Assembly: GCA_003508835.1 (NCBI GenBank) | Contig: PUFA01000007.1 | Span: 17,073,001-17,137,000, forward strand | From: Eonycteris spelaea | Taxonomy: Eukaryota > Chordata > Mammalia > Chiroptera > Pteropodidae | Length of the DNA stretch: 64,000 bases | Direction: 5' to 3' | Shown: piece by piece, positions 1 through 10,620 of the stretch | Layout: each line of letters begins with the position of its first letter | Position numbering within the stretch: the first letter of the stretch is position 1 | Notes under the pieces: model-generated | Told to the model about the DNA's origin: nothing | The model's input: only the letters and a program-made list of their open reading frames with translations | The model's database searches: none | Program-made: the position numbers and the translations under genes

Positions 1-860
1 GCACTTTGTTTTTAATGCACAAAGTTGTCTAGTTATTAAAAATAATATGTTTCAGATTTGCAGTTTTATGACTAGTCTGGTACAGAATTTTCCAAATGGG
101 CAAAACTATTCTTTAGATACTAGAATAAAAGTATTTTATCACATAAGACCTGTTGAAGACTCTATAAATATCTGAATCTTCCATGGCCCTTCACCACAGA
201 GCACACTATTTCACAGCTCTCACAGAAGTTGTTCTTGAGCTTTGAGTACTTAAATCATTGTTTAGAAAACGAATTTATTCCCCTGGTTTTAATATGTGTG
301 AGATTCCATGTTTCACTTTATTTCATTTTACAATGAATTCTTTGCCTTCTTGTTTGACGGCAAAAATGTGTTTTTAGATATTTACAGCCCTTTTCCTTCC
401 CAAAGCTCACTTTTCTTTCTCAGGAAACCTTGGGGAGTCATCAAGCAAGTCTAACTCCATCTCATCACCTAATTGAATGCAGTCTGTAAAACCAAATATG
501 TATGTGGAAGTTCGTTGGGGGGCATGGCAGTCATACATCTCAAGACATTTAGTAACACTCTAGACTGCAGGAAGATAAAGGCTATTGATCAGTACTTAAA
601 AACTAAAGATATTGTTATGCTGATTCAAATACACTTTTGTAGCTTAGAAAAATACATGAGACAAAGAAAGCTTGTACTATAAACTCCTTATTTTGTCATT
701 ATTTCGTTCCATCTAATCATCATTGTGCATTCACTCTATAGAAGTTTACTATTTATCAAGTATTATGGTAAATTCCCCAGACATAGAGTAGTCCCTCACT
801 GAAGTAGCTGACAGCTACTGTGAACTAGTCAATAAAAATACTTACAAAGTTAATAGTTAA
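1..860. other. Unique AT-rich sequence, no gene recognised
   Basis: No coding frame of interest is present; the 69-codon frame at 473-682 has no recognisable motif. The stretch at about 741-850 faintly resembles an antisense L2 tail but is too diverged to call. Confidence 0.5.
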
Positions 861-1085
861 TATTTATTGAATGCTTTCGTACACTCTGCTAATCTTCTTA
901 TGAGGAGTGAATTATCTAATTCTCTTAACAACTTCATCAGTAAGAATTAATGTCATCATATTGTACAAAGAATGAAACTAATTCTTGGAGAGGTTTAAAC
1001 ATTTTGGTCACAATTACACAACCAGCAAACACTGGGGATAAGATACAAACTCATGTGCACCTGGATCTAGAATCCACACTCATTA
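861..1085 (-). repeat. MIR SINE, antisense
   Basis: The order of motifs follows a MIR read in reverse: a tatttattgaatgc start, a degraded 'lower-boundary' tract, the gaatgaaact/ggagaggttt segment that corresponds to the CTCAGTTTCCTC core reversed, then cacaattacacaacc and a ggatctagaatccacactc end. It is strongly diverged, as expected for this old tRNA-derived family. Confidence 0.7.
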
Positions 1086-2721
1086 AGTTTGGTAGATGGT
1101 CTTATTTTTTTAGGGACCTATTCTGAGTCAGGTTAATGCACCTTGATTCTTTTGACAGTTTAGAGAACCTCAGTCAGAATCAGGATTTCAATTCTTACCT
1201 CTTCTGATATACCTTTACTTATTGTCAAAAAGTAGTGGTTGAGTTTCTCTTACAATATTTTTCAGAACTGCTAAAATAGTCTGAATTTTACATTTAGTTA
1301 AAAGCAAATATGATTCAATTTATCCTTGGCTTTGTAATACCCAAACCAATTAAGATCAGCCTGAAACATTAGCAAAAAGAATATAAAATTAAGCTCAACC
1401 AATTTAAGTCAATCGGATGAATGTTTACCAATTTTAACTAGCGATGTTAATTAATGATCAAAGTTTTGTAGCATTTTCTAACTACAGGCAAGACTTGCCT
1501 TCGCATTTATCACCATTATATTTTGGAACATGAGGTAAACAAATGACACTAGGCATGAAGACATCTGAGGGATGAATACTGGTATGTATGGCTGACAACT
1601 CAATGGGATGTGATAAGGAAAATGAACAACACAAAACAAAAACCTATGTAGAATTTTTTCATTTGAAAAGGCTTCAGAAAACACAGCCCTCAGAGGAAAA
1701 TAATTGCAGACAAGGATTTTTGTTTACAAAAATGTGAAATGCCCAAGAAAGGCAAAAATCACTGTTTCTGTTTCTCTCATTTTATATCCTATTGATCAGA
1801 GTGCTGTAATTTTCATGGCACTAGGGGAAAACAGAGAAGCAAGTAAAATCATAATTATTCAGAATGGAGGTTTGGAAGCAATTTTTGTAATCAATAACCT
1901 AAGCCTAGAAGGAATAGCTAGTACTATTTAAAACTGTGTTCACAGGAGAGACAGTAATATTGATTTGATTTTGCTTGAGCACATTTCTTCAGTTACTATT
2001 TTCGTTGAAGTGTATCTGTATAATTATTTTCTGTTTTTAAAACTTCCTTTATATTAGGAGGAAAAACCTCCAAAAGTTGAAAATTTCCTTTATTTAAAAA
2101 AAATACCAGTCTTATGTTTGATGTAGAATATGATTTGTTATAAGCATTTGTTCTGTACTCAGGAAAAAGAAAACGATTAAAATTAGATGGCCTTTGACAA
2201 TTTTCAAGTAGGCATACATGTTAAATTAAAAATCCAATTGTCCCACATTTGCCTTTGACTTCTAGATGCTGTCAATACAGAAGGGACAAATAGAAATACA
2301 TATTTTTTCTTTTGGGGCACCCTGTCTGTAATGTCTCGGGCATAGGAAGAACCGAGTTGCTTCCTTTCTACTTGGCCTTTTAAGTGAGATTATTGTCTTT
2401 TCTTATAAGTACATTAAGATGTGAAGAGAACAAATTTAAATAATGCAAAAAAGTAAGAGCTTGCTTTTTAATCATGCAGTTGCCAAACTCCCAAATGATA
2501 AGGTACTATGAATATTCCGTTTTTTCTATACTGAGATTTTTCCCTTCCCTGACTTCATGGGTTTTATTGCATTTGTTTGGTTCTCTCTTTTTAAACATAC
2601 ATTTTATGTAGTTTTAGTTTGTCTTTTACAAATATTCTGAATCACAAGGGTGTCATTTATTAGAACACTAATAACTCTGTATTGAATGGAAAAAGTATAT
2701 GATATTTCCTTCCTTATACGG
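1086..2721. other. Unique intergenic sequence
   Basis: No repeat family or gene was recognised. The short frames at 1478-1684 (minus) and 1704-1931 (plus) show no domain, signal peptide or conserved motif and look like chance openings in AT-rich DNA. Confidence 0.5.
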
Positions 2722-2792
2722 CAAAAAAAAAAAAAAAAAACAAAAACAAAAACAAAAAAACAAAACAAAACAAAAGACCCAAAAACAAAAAA
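2722..2792. repeat. A-rich simple repeat (A)n/(CAAAA)n
   Basis: An uninterrupted run of 18 A is followed by caaaa/caaaaa units. It gives the antisense frame at 2604-2924 its long run of Phe/Val codons. It could be the decayed tail of a retroposon, but nothing upstream was recognised as the body. Confidence 0.9.
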
Positions 2793-3129
2793 CCCAGACA
2801 GGTAAAAGAAGTGACAGTGGAAAAGCAGAAATTTAGATGGGTAAGCACTTGTGAAAGGGCTATTTGCGACTCCCCTTTTATTTCTACGACCTTTTCTCTC
2901 TAATGTGAAGAAATGTGTGAGCATTTCTTATACTGTAAGAAAATATCCCTGGGTTTTCATGAATTTCTGTACTGTTTCTTCTTTGATTTAGAGTCCCTCA
3001 AAGTGAGTTGTGGAAGTGATAGTAAAATATGACATCCATTCTCCTCCAAGGGAAAGTAAAATATCACTTCAGTGAAAGAACAATGTATTTTGATTCTGAA
3101 ATTTTATAAAGCAATACTAGGGATGGAAC

Positions 3130-3300
3130 CAAAGATCTGAGTTTGAGTTCCCACTCCCACATGAACTGTGTGATCTTGGGAAATTTGTATAACATCTCTC
3201 AACTGAAAAGTTGAAGATTAAAGGAAGTAATTCAGAGGGTGGCCTGAGGATTAAATGAAATAATCAATATTAAATGACATTTGAAACTGTATTATAAATG
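3130..3300 (+). repeat. MIR SINE, sense
   Basis: Motifs run in MIR sense order: ctgagtttgagttccca, then actgtgtgatcttgggaaa (consensus CTGTGTGACCTTGGGCAA), catctctcaact, and gaggattaaatgaaataat (consensus GAGGATTAAATGAGTTAAT). Confidence 0.8.
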
Positions 3301-4694
3301 TACATCATCCCTTTGCTAAAATTATTGACACTGGGTCAATCCGCATACTTTCTACAACCTTTCATTTATAAGCTTATGTGTATGTATGTGCATCACCTAA
3401 TTTAAAAAGATTACCTATTTTGTTGTTAAATAATCTCTAGAATTGTTTCAGAGAAGGCCCCTTCCATTGAAATTAAAAACATTACATGCTCTCACACAAA
3501 TTTGAATCTTTGGAAGTCTCTTCTTCCAAATACACTCTTGTAGTACCCCATCAGTGACCAAATTACCTCAGAAACAGAATCCTGAAAAAATTGTCCTAAG
3601 TACAGTGATTTGCTTTACTATAGGTAAGTTATTTTTTGACTTTAAGTTTTATAAGTAGGTAAAATTATAACTACAACCTCTGGATCTCCAAACATGCATT
3701 TTATCTGGACCAACTGAAAATGCAACTAAACTGTGACACACAGATTTCTGGTTTTGCCAACCCAATTTTGCTTGTACTAAGATAGAGTGACCTCAAACGG
3801 AGAGTAGTTTTGCTTGGGAACATACGGCCTCTGGGGAATGAATGAGGCTCCTCCAATTCAGGACCACAGACACCATCTGTTAGCAGAGGCAATGAATAAT
3901 GAAGTCCACCCTGTGAGTCAGGAAACATTGATTGGATTTTTCACTACATGGAGCTCTATCTATCCCAAAAGATCTGATGTTCATTTTTTTTTTTTCAGTA
4001 CGACCTAAGTCAAGGTTTCAAAAAATGAAAAACTAACATGGTATTGTTATAAACCATTCTAATAGTCAGACTTATTTAATAATGAAAATAACAGAAACTC
4101 AACTGTTTATGCCTGAACATTGCTATTATTTTCTGAATGTGTATTTGGAAGCAAAACAAAACTATAGGTTTCTCTAGCACAATTTATAATATTTAAATAA
4201 CTCTTATTTGTTGCTTGAATAAAGTGGCTCTACACTTTCATTGACCTGAAGGTGTTAAATAAATATGGACTAATTATCTATAGTGTTAGTGTTTTTCTTT
4301 TATATTTGTCACTCAGAAGAAAAATTTTTTTCCATTGTACATTATAAATTTTTATTTATATATTTAAGTAGGATCATCAATTTACTTAAATCTTCAAATG
4401 ACCAAGTACTACATAAATAATAAAATGAAACTATATTGAAAATGGTCAAGGACTAAATGTAAGTTTTATAAAAATATATGAAAATGAGAGAAATAATACA
4501 TTAAGATGTAAATTACATGTCTTTGTCCTTTAATGGCTATCACACCTATTCTTTGAATGTAAAAATTAAAATGGTCTAATATCTCACATTTATAAAATAC
4601 TTAATATGCAAGCATTTTACGTTCAATATTCACATTTTCTTATCCCAAATTTCTAGAATAGTTGGAAATATATTAAGTCATCAGTAACCATGTT
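3301..4694. other. Unique intergenic sequence
   Basis: No gene or confident repeat. A short T run lies near 3984-3997. The two overlapping opposite frames near 3701-4008 lack recognisable protein features. Confidence 0.5.
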
Positions 4695-4806
4695 TGTGTC
4701 AAAACAACCTCTGTGGTAGGTATTATTAATAGCTCTATTTAACAGATGATAAAAACTAGAACAGCTAAACAGAGACTTTCAGTTTCGAGTTCTGCAAGTA
4801 AAGAGC
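4695..4806 (-). repeat. MIR SINE fragment, antisense
   Basis: gtggtaggtattattaata, then ttaacagatgataaaaac and agctaaacagagact match the reversed MIR core (GTAGGTACTATTATTA, TTTACAGATGAGGAAACT, GGTTAAGT). The L1 that follows begins inside or directly after it, so the L1 may have inserted into this MIR. Confidence 0.6.
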
Positions 4807-5699
4807 TTGGAAATCACCACTATATCCTAACAACAGTAAAAACTAAATAGACTGAAAAAGCAACGACTTTTCTCAGTTCTGTAAGAAAGGTGAGCACACA
4901 AGAAAAACCACTGGTCCCAAGACTGGAAAGACAGGCAGGCAAATACAGGGAGATGTGGGTGGTTTACCTGAGCAGAGAATCAGGAGAGGAACTCATCATG
5001 GGAAAAATTTCTGGGGTAGGAAAATCTGAATTGTAATCAATAAATTTCTAGAATCTTGGTGTGGACAGCTCTGAGTGTTAAAAATTCCAAAGGCACTCAG
5101 TCACAAAGGGCCTCCACAAATATTTGAGTTTTACTTCCATGAGGAAAATCCCCTCATGCTTCTGGCAAGGGAAGAGAAAAAGGTAACATTCTGAAATACA
5201 CCAGAGCATTCTGGTGTTCTTGATAAGTCCTTTGCTCAGGAGAAAGTAGTTAACAAGAGCCTAATCTTCCGGAGGTATTATCAGGGCCAAAATGACCTGT
5301 GGGAAGAAGTCCCAACTACATTCAGCTCTAGACTTCTACATGCGAGAATGGGAACACTCGACTCCAGCCCACTCTATTCATCCTATCCAATATAAAGGAG
5401 AAGAAAATAACTGGGAAACACTTGTGAAGTTCACATCCAGAGACGCAGGCTCACTAAAAGACTGAGAATTAATCATAGGGCTATAGAATATTTCCCCTCT
5501 CCTACCATTGTATTAGAAAATGCCTATTTGCAAGAGATCCTTTTCCTTGGTAAATATCCAGGTATCAAGAAAAATTACAACGCATACCAAAATGCAAAAA
5601 ACTCAATTTGAAGAGAGAGAGAGAGACCAAGTTCAGACCAGATAAGCCAAGTGTTTTGGAATTATCAGACCAAAAATTTTAAAAACAAACAAACAATAA

Positions 5700-5812
5700 T
5701 TAATATGCTAAAGGCTCCAATGGAAAAAGTAGACAGCAGGCAACGACGGATGAGCACTGTAAGCAGAGAAAAGGTAATCCTAAAAAAATCAAAAAGAAAT
5801 GCTAGAGATGAG
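5700..5812 (+). pseudogene. L1 ORF1 N-terminal remnant
   Basis: The reading contains the L1 ORF1 N-terminal pattern: attaatatgctaaaggctcc followed by aatggaaaaagtagacagc and aaatgctagag, giving residues like NMLKAPMEKVDS and VSREK. Only about the first 40 codons remain. The coiled coil, RRM and C-terminal domain are absent because sequence switches to ORF2 at about 5812. In an intact element ORF1p is the RNA-binding chaperone of the L1 particle. Confidence 0.75.
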
Positions 5813-6334
5813 GGGAGGCTCTCAAGTTCATTTGACAAGGCCAGCATTACCCTAATTCCAAAAACAAAGACATCATAAAAAAAACTTATAGACTAATATC
5901 CTTGATGAAATTTTTGAAAAATTTTCAGCACAATAATAGCAAACCAAGTTTAGCAATCCATATAAAAAGGCCATACACCATAATCAAGTGGAATTTATGC
6001 CTAAGACACTGGTTGGTTCAACATCCACAATCAATTAGCATGATATATCACATACACAAAATGAAGGATAAAAATTATACAATCATATCAATAGTTATAG
6101 GAAAAACAACTGACAAAATGCAGTATCCGTTTATAAGAACTCTCTGCAAAACTGGAAAAGAGGAACATACCACATCATAATAAAGGCCATATATGACAAA
6201 CTCACAGCTCACGTCATACTTAGTGGAGAAAAGCTAAAAGCATATTCCTTAAGATCAGGAACAAGACAAGGATGTTCACTTTCATCGCTTTTATTCAACA
6301 AGGTATTCAAAGTCCCAGCCACAAAAATCAGACC

Positions 6335-6435
6335 GAAGGAAGGAAGGAAGGAAGGAAGGAAGGAAGGAAGGAAGGAAGGAAGGAAAGAAGGAAGGAAGGA
6401 AGGAAGGAAGGAAGGAAGGAAGGAAGGAAGGAAGG
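6335..6435. repeat. (GGAA)n microsatellite, about 25 units
   Basis: About 100 bases of GGAA repeats with a single interruption (ggaaagaagg) near 6385. The tract sits inside the L1 ORF2 remnant, where consensus L1 has an A/G-rich stretch coding Lys/Glu, so it probably grew from that seed. The antisense reading gives a FLPS repeat, which explains the artificial minus-strand frames here. Confidence 0.97.
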
Positions 6436-6489
6436 ATATCCAAATTGAAAAGGGAGAAGATGGTCATCATTTTCAGATAACATGGTTTC

Positions 6490-6525
6490 ATATATATATA
6501 AAGATTTCACACACACACACACACA
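6490..6525. repeat. (TA)n and (CA)n short microsatellites
   Basis: A short tatata tract is followed by a nine-unit CA tract at 6508-6525, both within the L1 ORF2 remnant. Confidence 0.9.
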
Positions 6526-7330
6526 ACCTATTAGAATTATAAAATGAATTCAGAGAAGTAGCAGAATACAAAATAAATATTCAGAAGTCAGCTGTATTTT
6601 ATACACCAAGAATAAACTATCAGAAAGAAAATTAAGAAATGATCCCATTTATAATTGCATCGAAAAATAAAATATATAGGAATAAATTTAATCAAGGAGG
6701 TAAAAGACCTGTACTTGAAAAATTATAAGACATTGAAAAAAGAAATTGAATAAGATACAAACAAATGAAAGCATGTACCGTGCTGATGGATAAGAAGACT
6801 TAATGTTATTAAAGTGTCCATACTACCCAAAACAATCTAGAGTCAACATAATCCCTATCAAAATACCAATGGCATTTTTCACAGAACTAGAACAAATAAT
6901 CCTAAAATTTACATGGAACCATGAGAAACCTCCAAATAACCAAAACAATCTTAAGAAAGAAAAACAAAGTTGAAGGTATCATGCTACATGATATCAAACT
7001 ATACTTTAAGTCTATAGTAATCAAAACAGCATGATACTGGCATAAAAATAGGCCAATGGAACAGAATAAAGAGCCCAGAAATAAGCCCATGTCTATATGG
7101 TCAATTAACCTATGTCAAAGGAGGTAAAATATACAATGGGGTAAAGACAGTCTCTTCAATATATGGTATTGGGAAAATTGTATGGCTGCATGCAAAAAAT
7201 AAAATTAGACCACTCTCTTATTCCACATATAAGAATAAACTTGAAATAAATTAAAGATTTAAATGTGAGAACCTAAACCAAAAAAACTACTAAAAAAATA
7301 GGCAATAAACTCTCTAACATTGCTCTTAGT

Positions 7331-7331
<1 letters not shown>

Positions 7332-7368
<37 letters not shown>

Positions 7369-7385
7369 ACACACACACACACACA
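7332..7385. repeat. (CA)n microsatellite
   Basis: A CA repeat of about 25 units has one interruption (accac near 7367-7371). It lies inside the L1 ORF2 remnant at the point where consensus reads ctcttagacataggc. Confidence 0.97.
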
Positions 7386-8220
7386 TTTGGATATATCTCC
7401 TTGAGCAAGGGAAACCCCCTAAAATAAATAAACAAATGGGACTACATCAAACTAAAAAGTTTTTGTATAGCAAAAGAAACCATTAACAAAGTGAAACAGC
7501 AGCCTACTAAACAGAAGATATTTGTCAATGATACATCTGATAAGAGGTTAATATCCAAAATATATAAAGAACTCATACAACTTAACACTAAAAAGATAAT
7601 CCAATAATAAAAAAAAGGACTGAGAACCTGTATAAGCATTTCTCCAAAGAGGACATGCATATGGCCAAAAGGCATATGAAAAGATGTTCAGCATCACTAT
7701 TCATCGGAGAAATGCAAATTAAAACTACAATGATCTATTGCCTCATGACTCTCAGAATGACTAACAGCAAATCAACAAACAAGTGGCTGGCAAGGATGCA
7801 GAGAAAAGGGAACCTTTAAGCACTATTGGTGATATTTTAAACTGCTGCTGCCACCATTGAAAAAAGTATGGAGATTTCTCAAAAAGTTAAAAATAGAACT
7901 ACAACATAATCCAGAAATCCTACTTCTAGGTACTCATCTGAAGAAATCCAAAACACTAACTCAAAGATATATGTATACTTATGTTCACTGAAGCACTATT
8001 TACAATAATCAACATATAGAAGCAACCTAAGTGTTCATTAATAGACGGCTGGATAAAGAAGAGATGGTACATGTATACAATGGGATATTACTCCACCAGA
8101 AAAAAAAGAAATCATACCATTTGTGACAACTTGATTGGATCTAGAGGGTATAATGCTAAGTGAAATAAGTCAGGCAGAGAAAGACAAATACCACATAAAA
8201 TCATTTATATGTGGAATATA

Positions 8221-8540
8221 AAAATCAAAATAGATAAACAAAATAGAAATAAACTCAGAAAGAACAAACTAAGGGTTGCCAGATGAAAGGCATTTGGAAG
8301 TTGGGTGAAAGAGGTAAAGGAATTAAGAAGTATAAATTGACAGTAATGAAATAGTCACAGGGATGTAAAGTACAACATAGAAAATATAGTCAATAATATT
8401 GTAATAACTATGTATGGTGCCAGGTGGTTATTAAACTTATTGCAGGATCACTCTATAAGTTATGTAAATGTCTAAGTACTGTGCTGTACACTTTGAACTA
8501 ATATAATATTAAATGTCAACTGTAATTGAAAAAATTTTAA
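8221..8540 (+). repeat. L1 3' UTR and decayed tail
   Basis: The segment contains gggttgccagatgaaaggc, atggtgccaggtggttatt, tgtgctgtacacttt and aactaatataatattaaatg, the classic 3' end of L1MA-age elements. It finishes in an imperfect A-rich tail at 8525-8540. Confidence 0.85.
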
Positions 8541-8544
8541 AAAG

Positions 8545-8925
8545 AAACCAGCAATACCCTTTCAAAGAGAAACAAATTAATTCACTATTATATTGAAGAT
8601 TTTAGCGCCCTTCTATCAGAAATGGAGAGATCCAGCATGCAGATAATCAATAAGGACACAGTTGAACCCCAAAACAACATCAATCAACTGAATATAATGG
8701 ACATCTATATACTATTTTATCCAATGACAGCAGAATACTCATTCTTCTCAAACTCACATGAAACGTTTACCTAGCTAAACCACATTCTAGGCTATAAGAC
8801 ACACCTTACTAAATTTGGAAGAATATTATTTATATAATGTCTACTCTCAGACCACAATAAAATCAAATTAGAAATCAACAATAAAGGTAAATGGAAAATC
8901 CCAATAAGTACCGTAATGGAGTTTG
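8545..8925 (+). mobile_element. Older L1 ORF2 fragment (endonuclease C-terminus and linker)
   Basis: Matches the L1 ORF2 region that precedes RT: agaaatggagagatccagca, agataatcaataaggacac, aatggacatctatatact, cagcagaatactcattcttc, ccacattctaggctataag and tctcagaccacaataaaatc. It lies directly after the tail of the 4.8-8.5 kb L1 but comes from an earlier part of ORF2, so it is a separate, more diverged copy. Confidence 0.78.
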
Positions 8926-10139
8926 GAACAATTATTGTGACAGGGGAGTCAGAAGTATGAGGCATGAATCAAACTTGCATGTGGCTTATGTAAAACAGTA
9001 TAAAAGTGCAATTTTGCATGATATTAGATGGACTCAGAAGGTGGAACTTCACTAAGTATCTGAGATACAGTGATATAAGACATAACCGTATCATAGAATA
9101 AGGTGGATAATAATTTTAAGTAGGAGTCTAAATATTTGTCCCAGTGATATAGAGAGCTCATAGTAATTCATGTTTCTGAGCATTGTCAGGGAAGAAATGA
9201 AAATATGGTTTCAGCTCTGATCTGTAAAAGAATAACTCAGAACTATTTAGTTATTAAAGAAAATTTTGGATATATTAGTCAGAGATATTACTTGGCTATT
9301 GTAAAAGTTTCTACACACATGTGTGAGAATGCCTTTGAACTATGTTTTTTGGAACAAAGGAAAAAAAATAATAAGAGATGATAGGAAAGGGAGGGAGAAA
9401 AAAGTTCAGACAATTTGGGAATGGTGGATCATGCTTGACTTTTATTTGGAGGTAAAGAGTTACCTGGCATCTATTGAACATAGCAATCTGGAGAGTGCCC
9501 TTGCGTGGGCTGGCCAGGAGTATTTTCTGGTGTATCCCTGGAGCACACATGACTTGCTGCCTTTGCATTAGTGCCGGCTAGTGCCCTCCCATTGGAATCT
9601 ACACTGTAGTAAATTCCAGGCCTGTGCCATGTTCTTATGAAAATGACTCTGATCTTAATTACTCTTCCCACCAAAAGAAGTTTGAAAAACTTCTATGTCT
9701 CAACATTACAGTAGAGAAACAAAAGAGATGCAAAGCAGATATGTCATGGAAAAGAACATAGAGTATAAATTTTTTCCTATAAATGAAAGTAGCTGCTGTT
9801 TGAAGACCAAGGGGTCACTTCTCCTCATTCATAGTTTCTAGAGGTGTCCTAGAAATTTAATACTCATATTTATATATTATGCCTAATGATACAATCAAAA
9901 GTGTAGAATTTTTATTCTTTATTGTAGATCATCACCCCTAATTAATACTTTTTGCTGAGTTCAAAGAGGTTTGTGTTTCTTATAAATAAATAAATATACA
10001 GGTCAACAAGACAAACTGAAAAATGAAGCTCAGCTTATGATTCTTAATTCCACAATAAAAGGTCTATAGTACCTTTTGAAGAATCTTCTACTAATAAGAC
10101 TAATTTCTATTCAGTTATGTCAAATATTTTAAACATGCA
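8926..10139. other. Unique sequence, no gene recognised
   Basis: Overlapping frames on both strands at about 9311-9674 are shadows of one another without motifs. The 9440-9640 part is slightly richer in G+C and may be an old repeat, but no family could be named. Confidence 0.45.
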
Positions 10140-10620
10140 TTCTAGTAGTTAGGACTTTATGATGCGTGTAACAGAAAACTCAACTTGAACCTCCTTAATA
10201 AAAAAGTAATTATTATCCCATATAACCACAGATGCCAGAAGTAGGTCATGTGTCACAATTTGCTTATTCATTGACCCAGCATTCAATTTTTCAATCTTCA
10301 GCCCCTCTGCTCTGCCATCTATGGTTATCTTCTAGAAAAATTATCCCCTTGGGTAACAAAATGACTATTGATAAATCCCTACTTGCATGCTCCACCTCCA
10401 AGTCCATAGAAAGAAGAAGAGTTTGAAGAGCAAGGAAGATTCCTTCAAGGAAATCCTCCACTAACATCTTGCATTGCATTGGCCTCCATTTGGGTACCCA
10501 TTTATCTTTGAATCAATAATACAAAAGATAATTATTCACGGATTCGCTTGGGCCTCAGCCACATGCTTCATGGTAAATCAATGGTGAAATCACTTTTCTC
10601 AAAACATGAGGACTTCTCAG
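10140..10620. repeat. Possible ancient interspersed repeat, unnamed
   Basis: The gtaacagaaaactcaa start followed by cttaataaaaaagtaatta and attatcccatataac, then a CT-rich centre, resembles an old mammalian repeat whose name I cannot fix. Overlapping frames on both strands at 10232-10479 are not convincing as proteins. Confidence 0.35.

Larger units (their letters stand above)
5813..8220 (+). pseudogene. L1 ORF2 remnant (reverse transcriptase and C-terminal part)
   Basis: The remnant starts within the RT domain: residues KASITLIPK are readable at 5840-5866. LVQHPQSI-like text and a CSLSSLLFN match (consensus GCPLSPLLFN) follow near 6270-6300. The endonuclease domain and the first part of RT are missing. 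Just after the (GGAA)n tract, the segment that should code the catalytic (F/Y)ADD motif reads attttcagataaca near 6468, with a lost base and a stop. The C-terminal region runs to aatgctaagtgaaataagtc and cattta tatgtggaat near 8150-8218. It is full of stops and not translatable. Confidence 0.82.
4808..8540 (+). mobile_element. L1 LINE, internally deleted, with 5' UTR and 3' end
   Basis: LINE-1 retrotransposon copy. From about 4808 the sequence follows the 5' UTR of mammalian L1MA/L1PB-age elements (aaatcaccactatatcc, agcagagaatcaggagagg, cccctcatgcttctggcaag, aaaatgcaaaaaactca). It enters ORF1 near 5700, jumps near 5812 straight into the reverse-transcriptase part of ORF2, and continues to the 3' UTR end (ctgtgctgtacactttgaac, actaatataatatt, short A-rich tail). 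A typical full-length L1 is about 6 kb; this copy is 3.7 kb. Frameshifts, stops and three or more microsatellites show it is dead. No clear target-site duplication was found. Confidence 0.88.

Noticed and set aside
2604..2924. 106-codon minus-strand frame
   Set aside because: Its Phe/Val-rich centre is the translation of an A-rich simple repeat; no domain elsewhere.
3130..3300. tRNA-like head of MIR copies as tRNA genes
   Set aside because: MIR is tRNA-derived, but no intact A box plus B box or cloverleaf is readable in any copy here.
6291..6522. Minus-strand frames with regular FLPS/LPSF repeats
   Set aside because: They are the antisense reading of the (GGAA)n microsatellite inside an L1.
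9311..9674. Overlapping frames on both strands of about 67-85 codons
   Set aside because: Mutually overlapping, no motif, no exon signals; chance openings.
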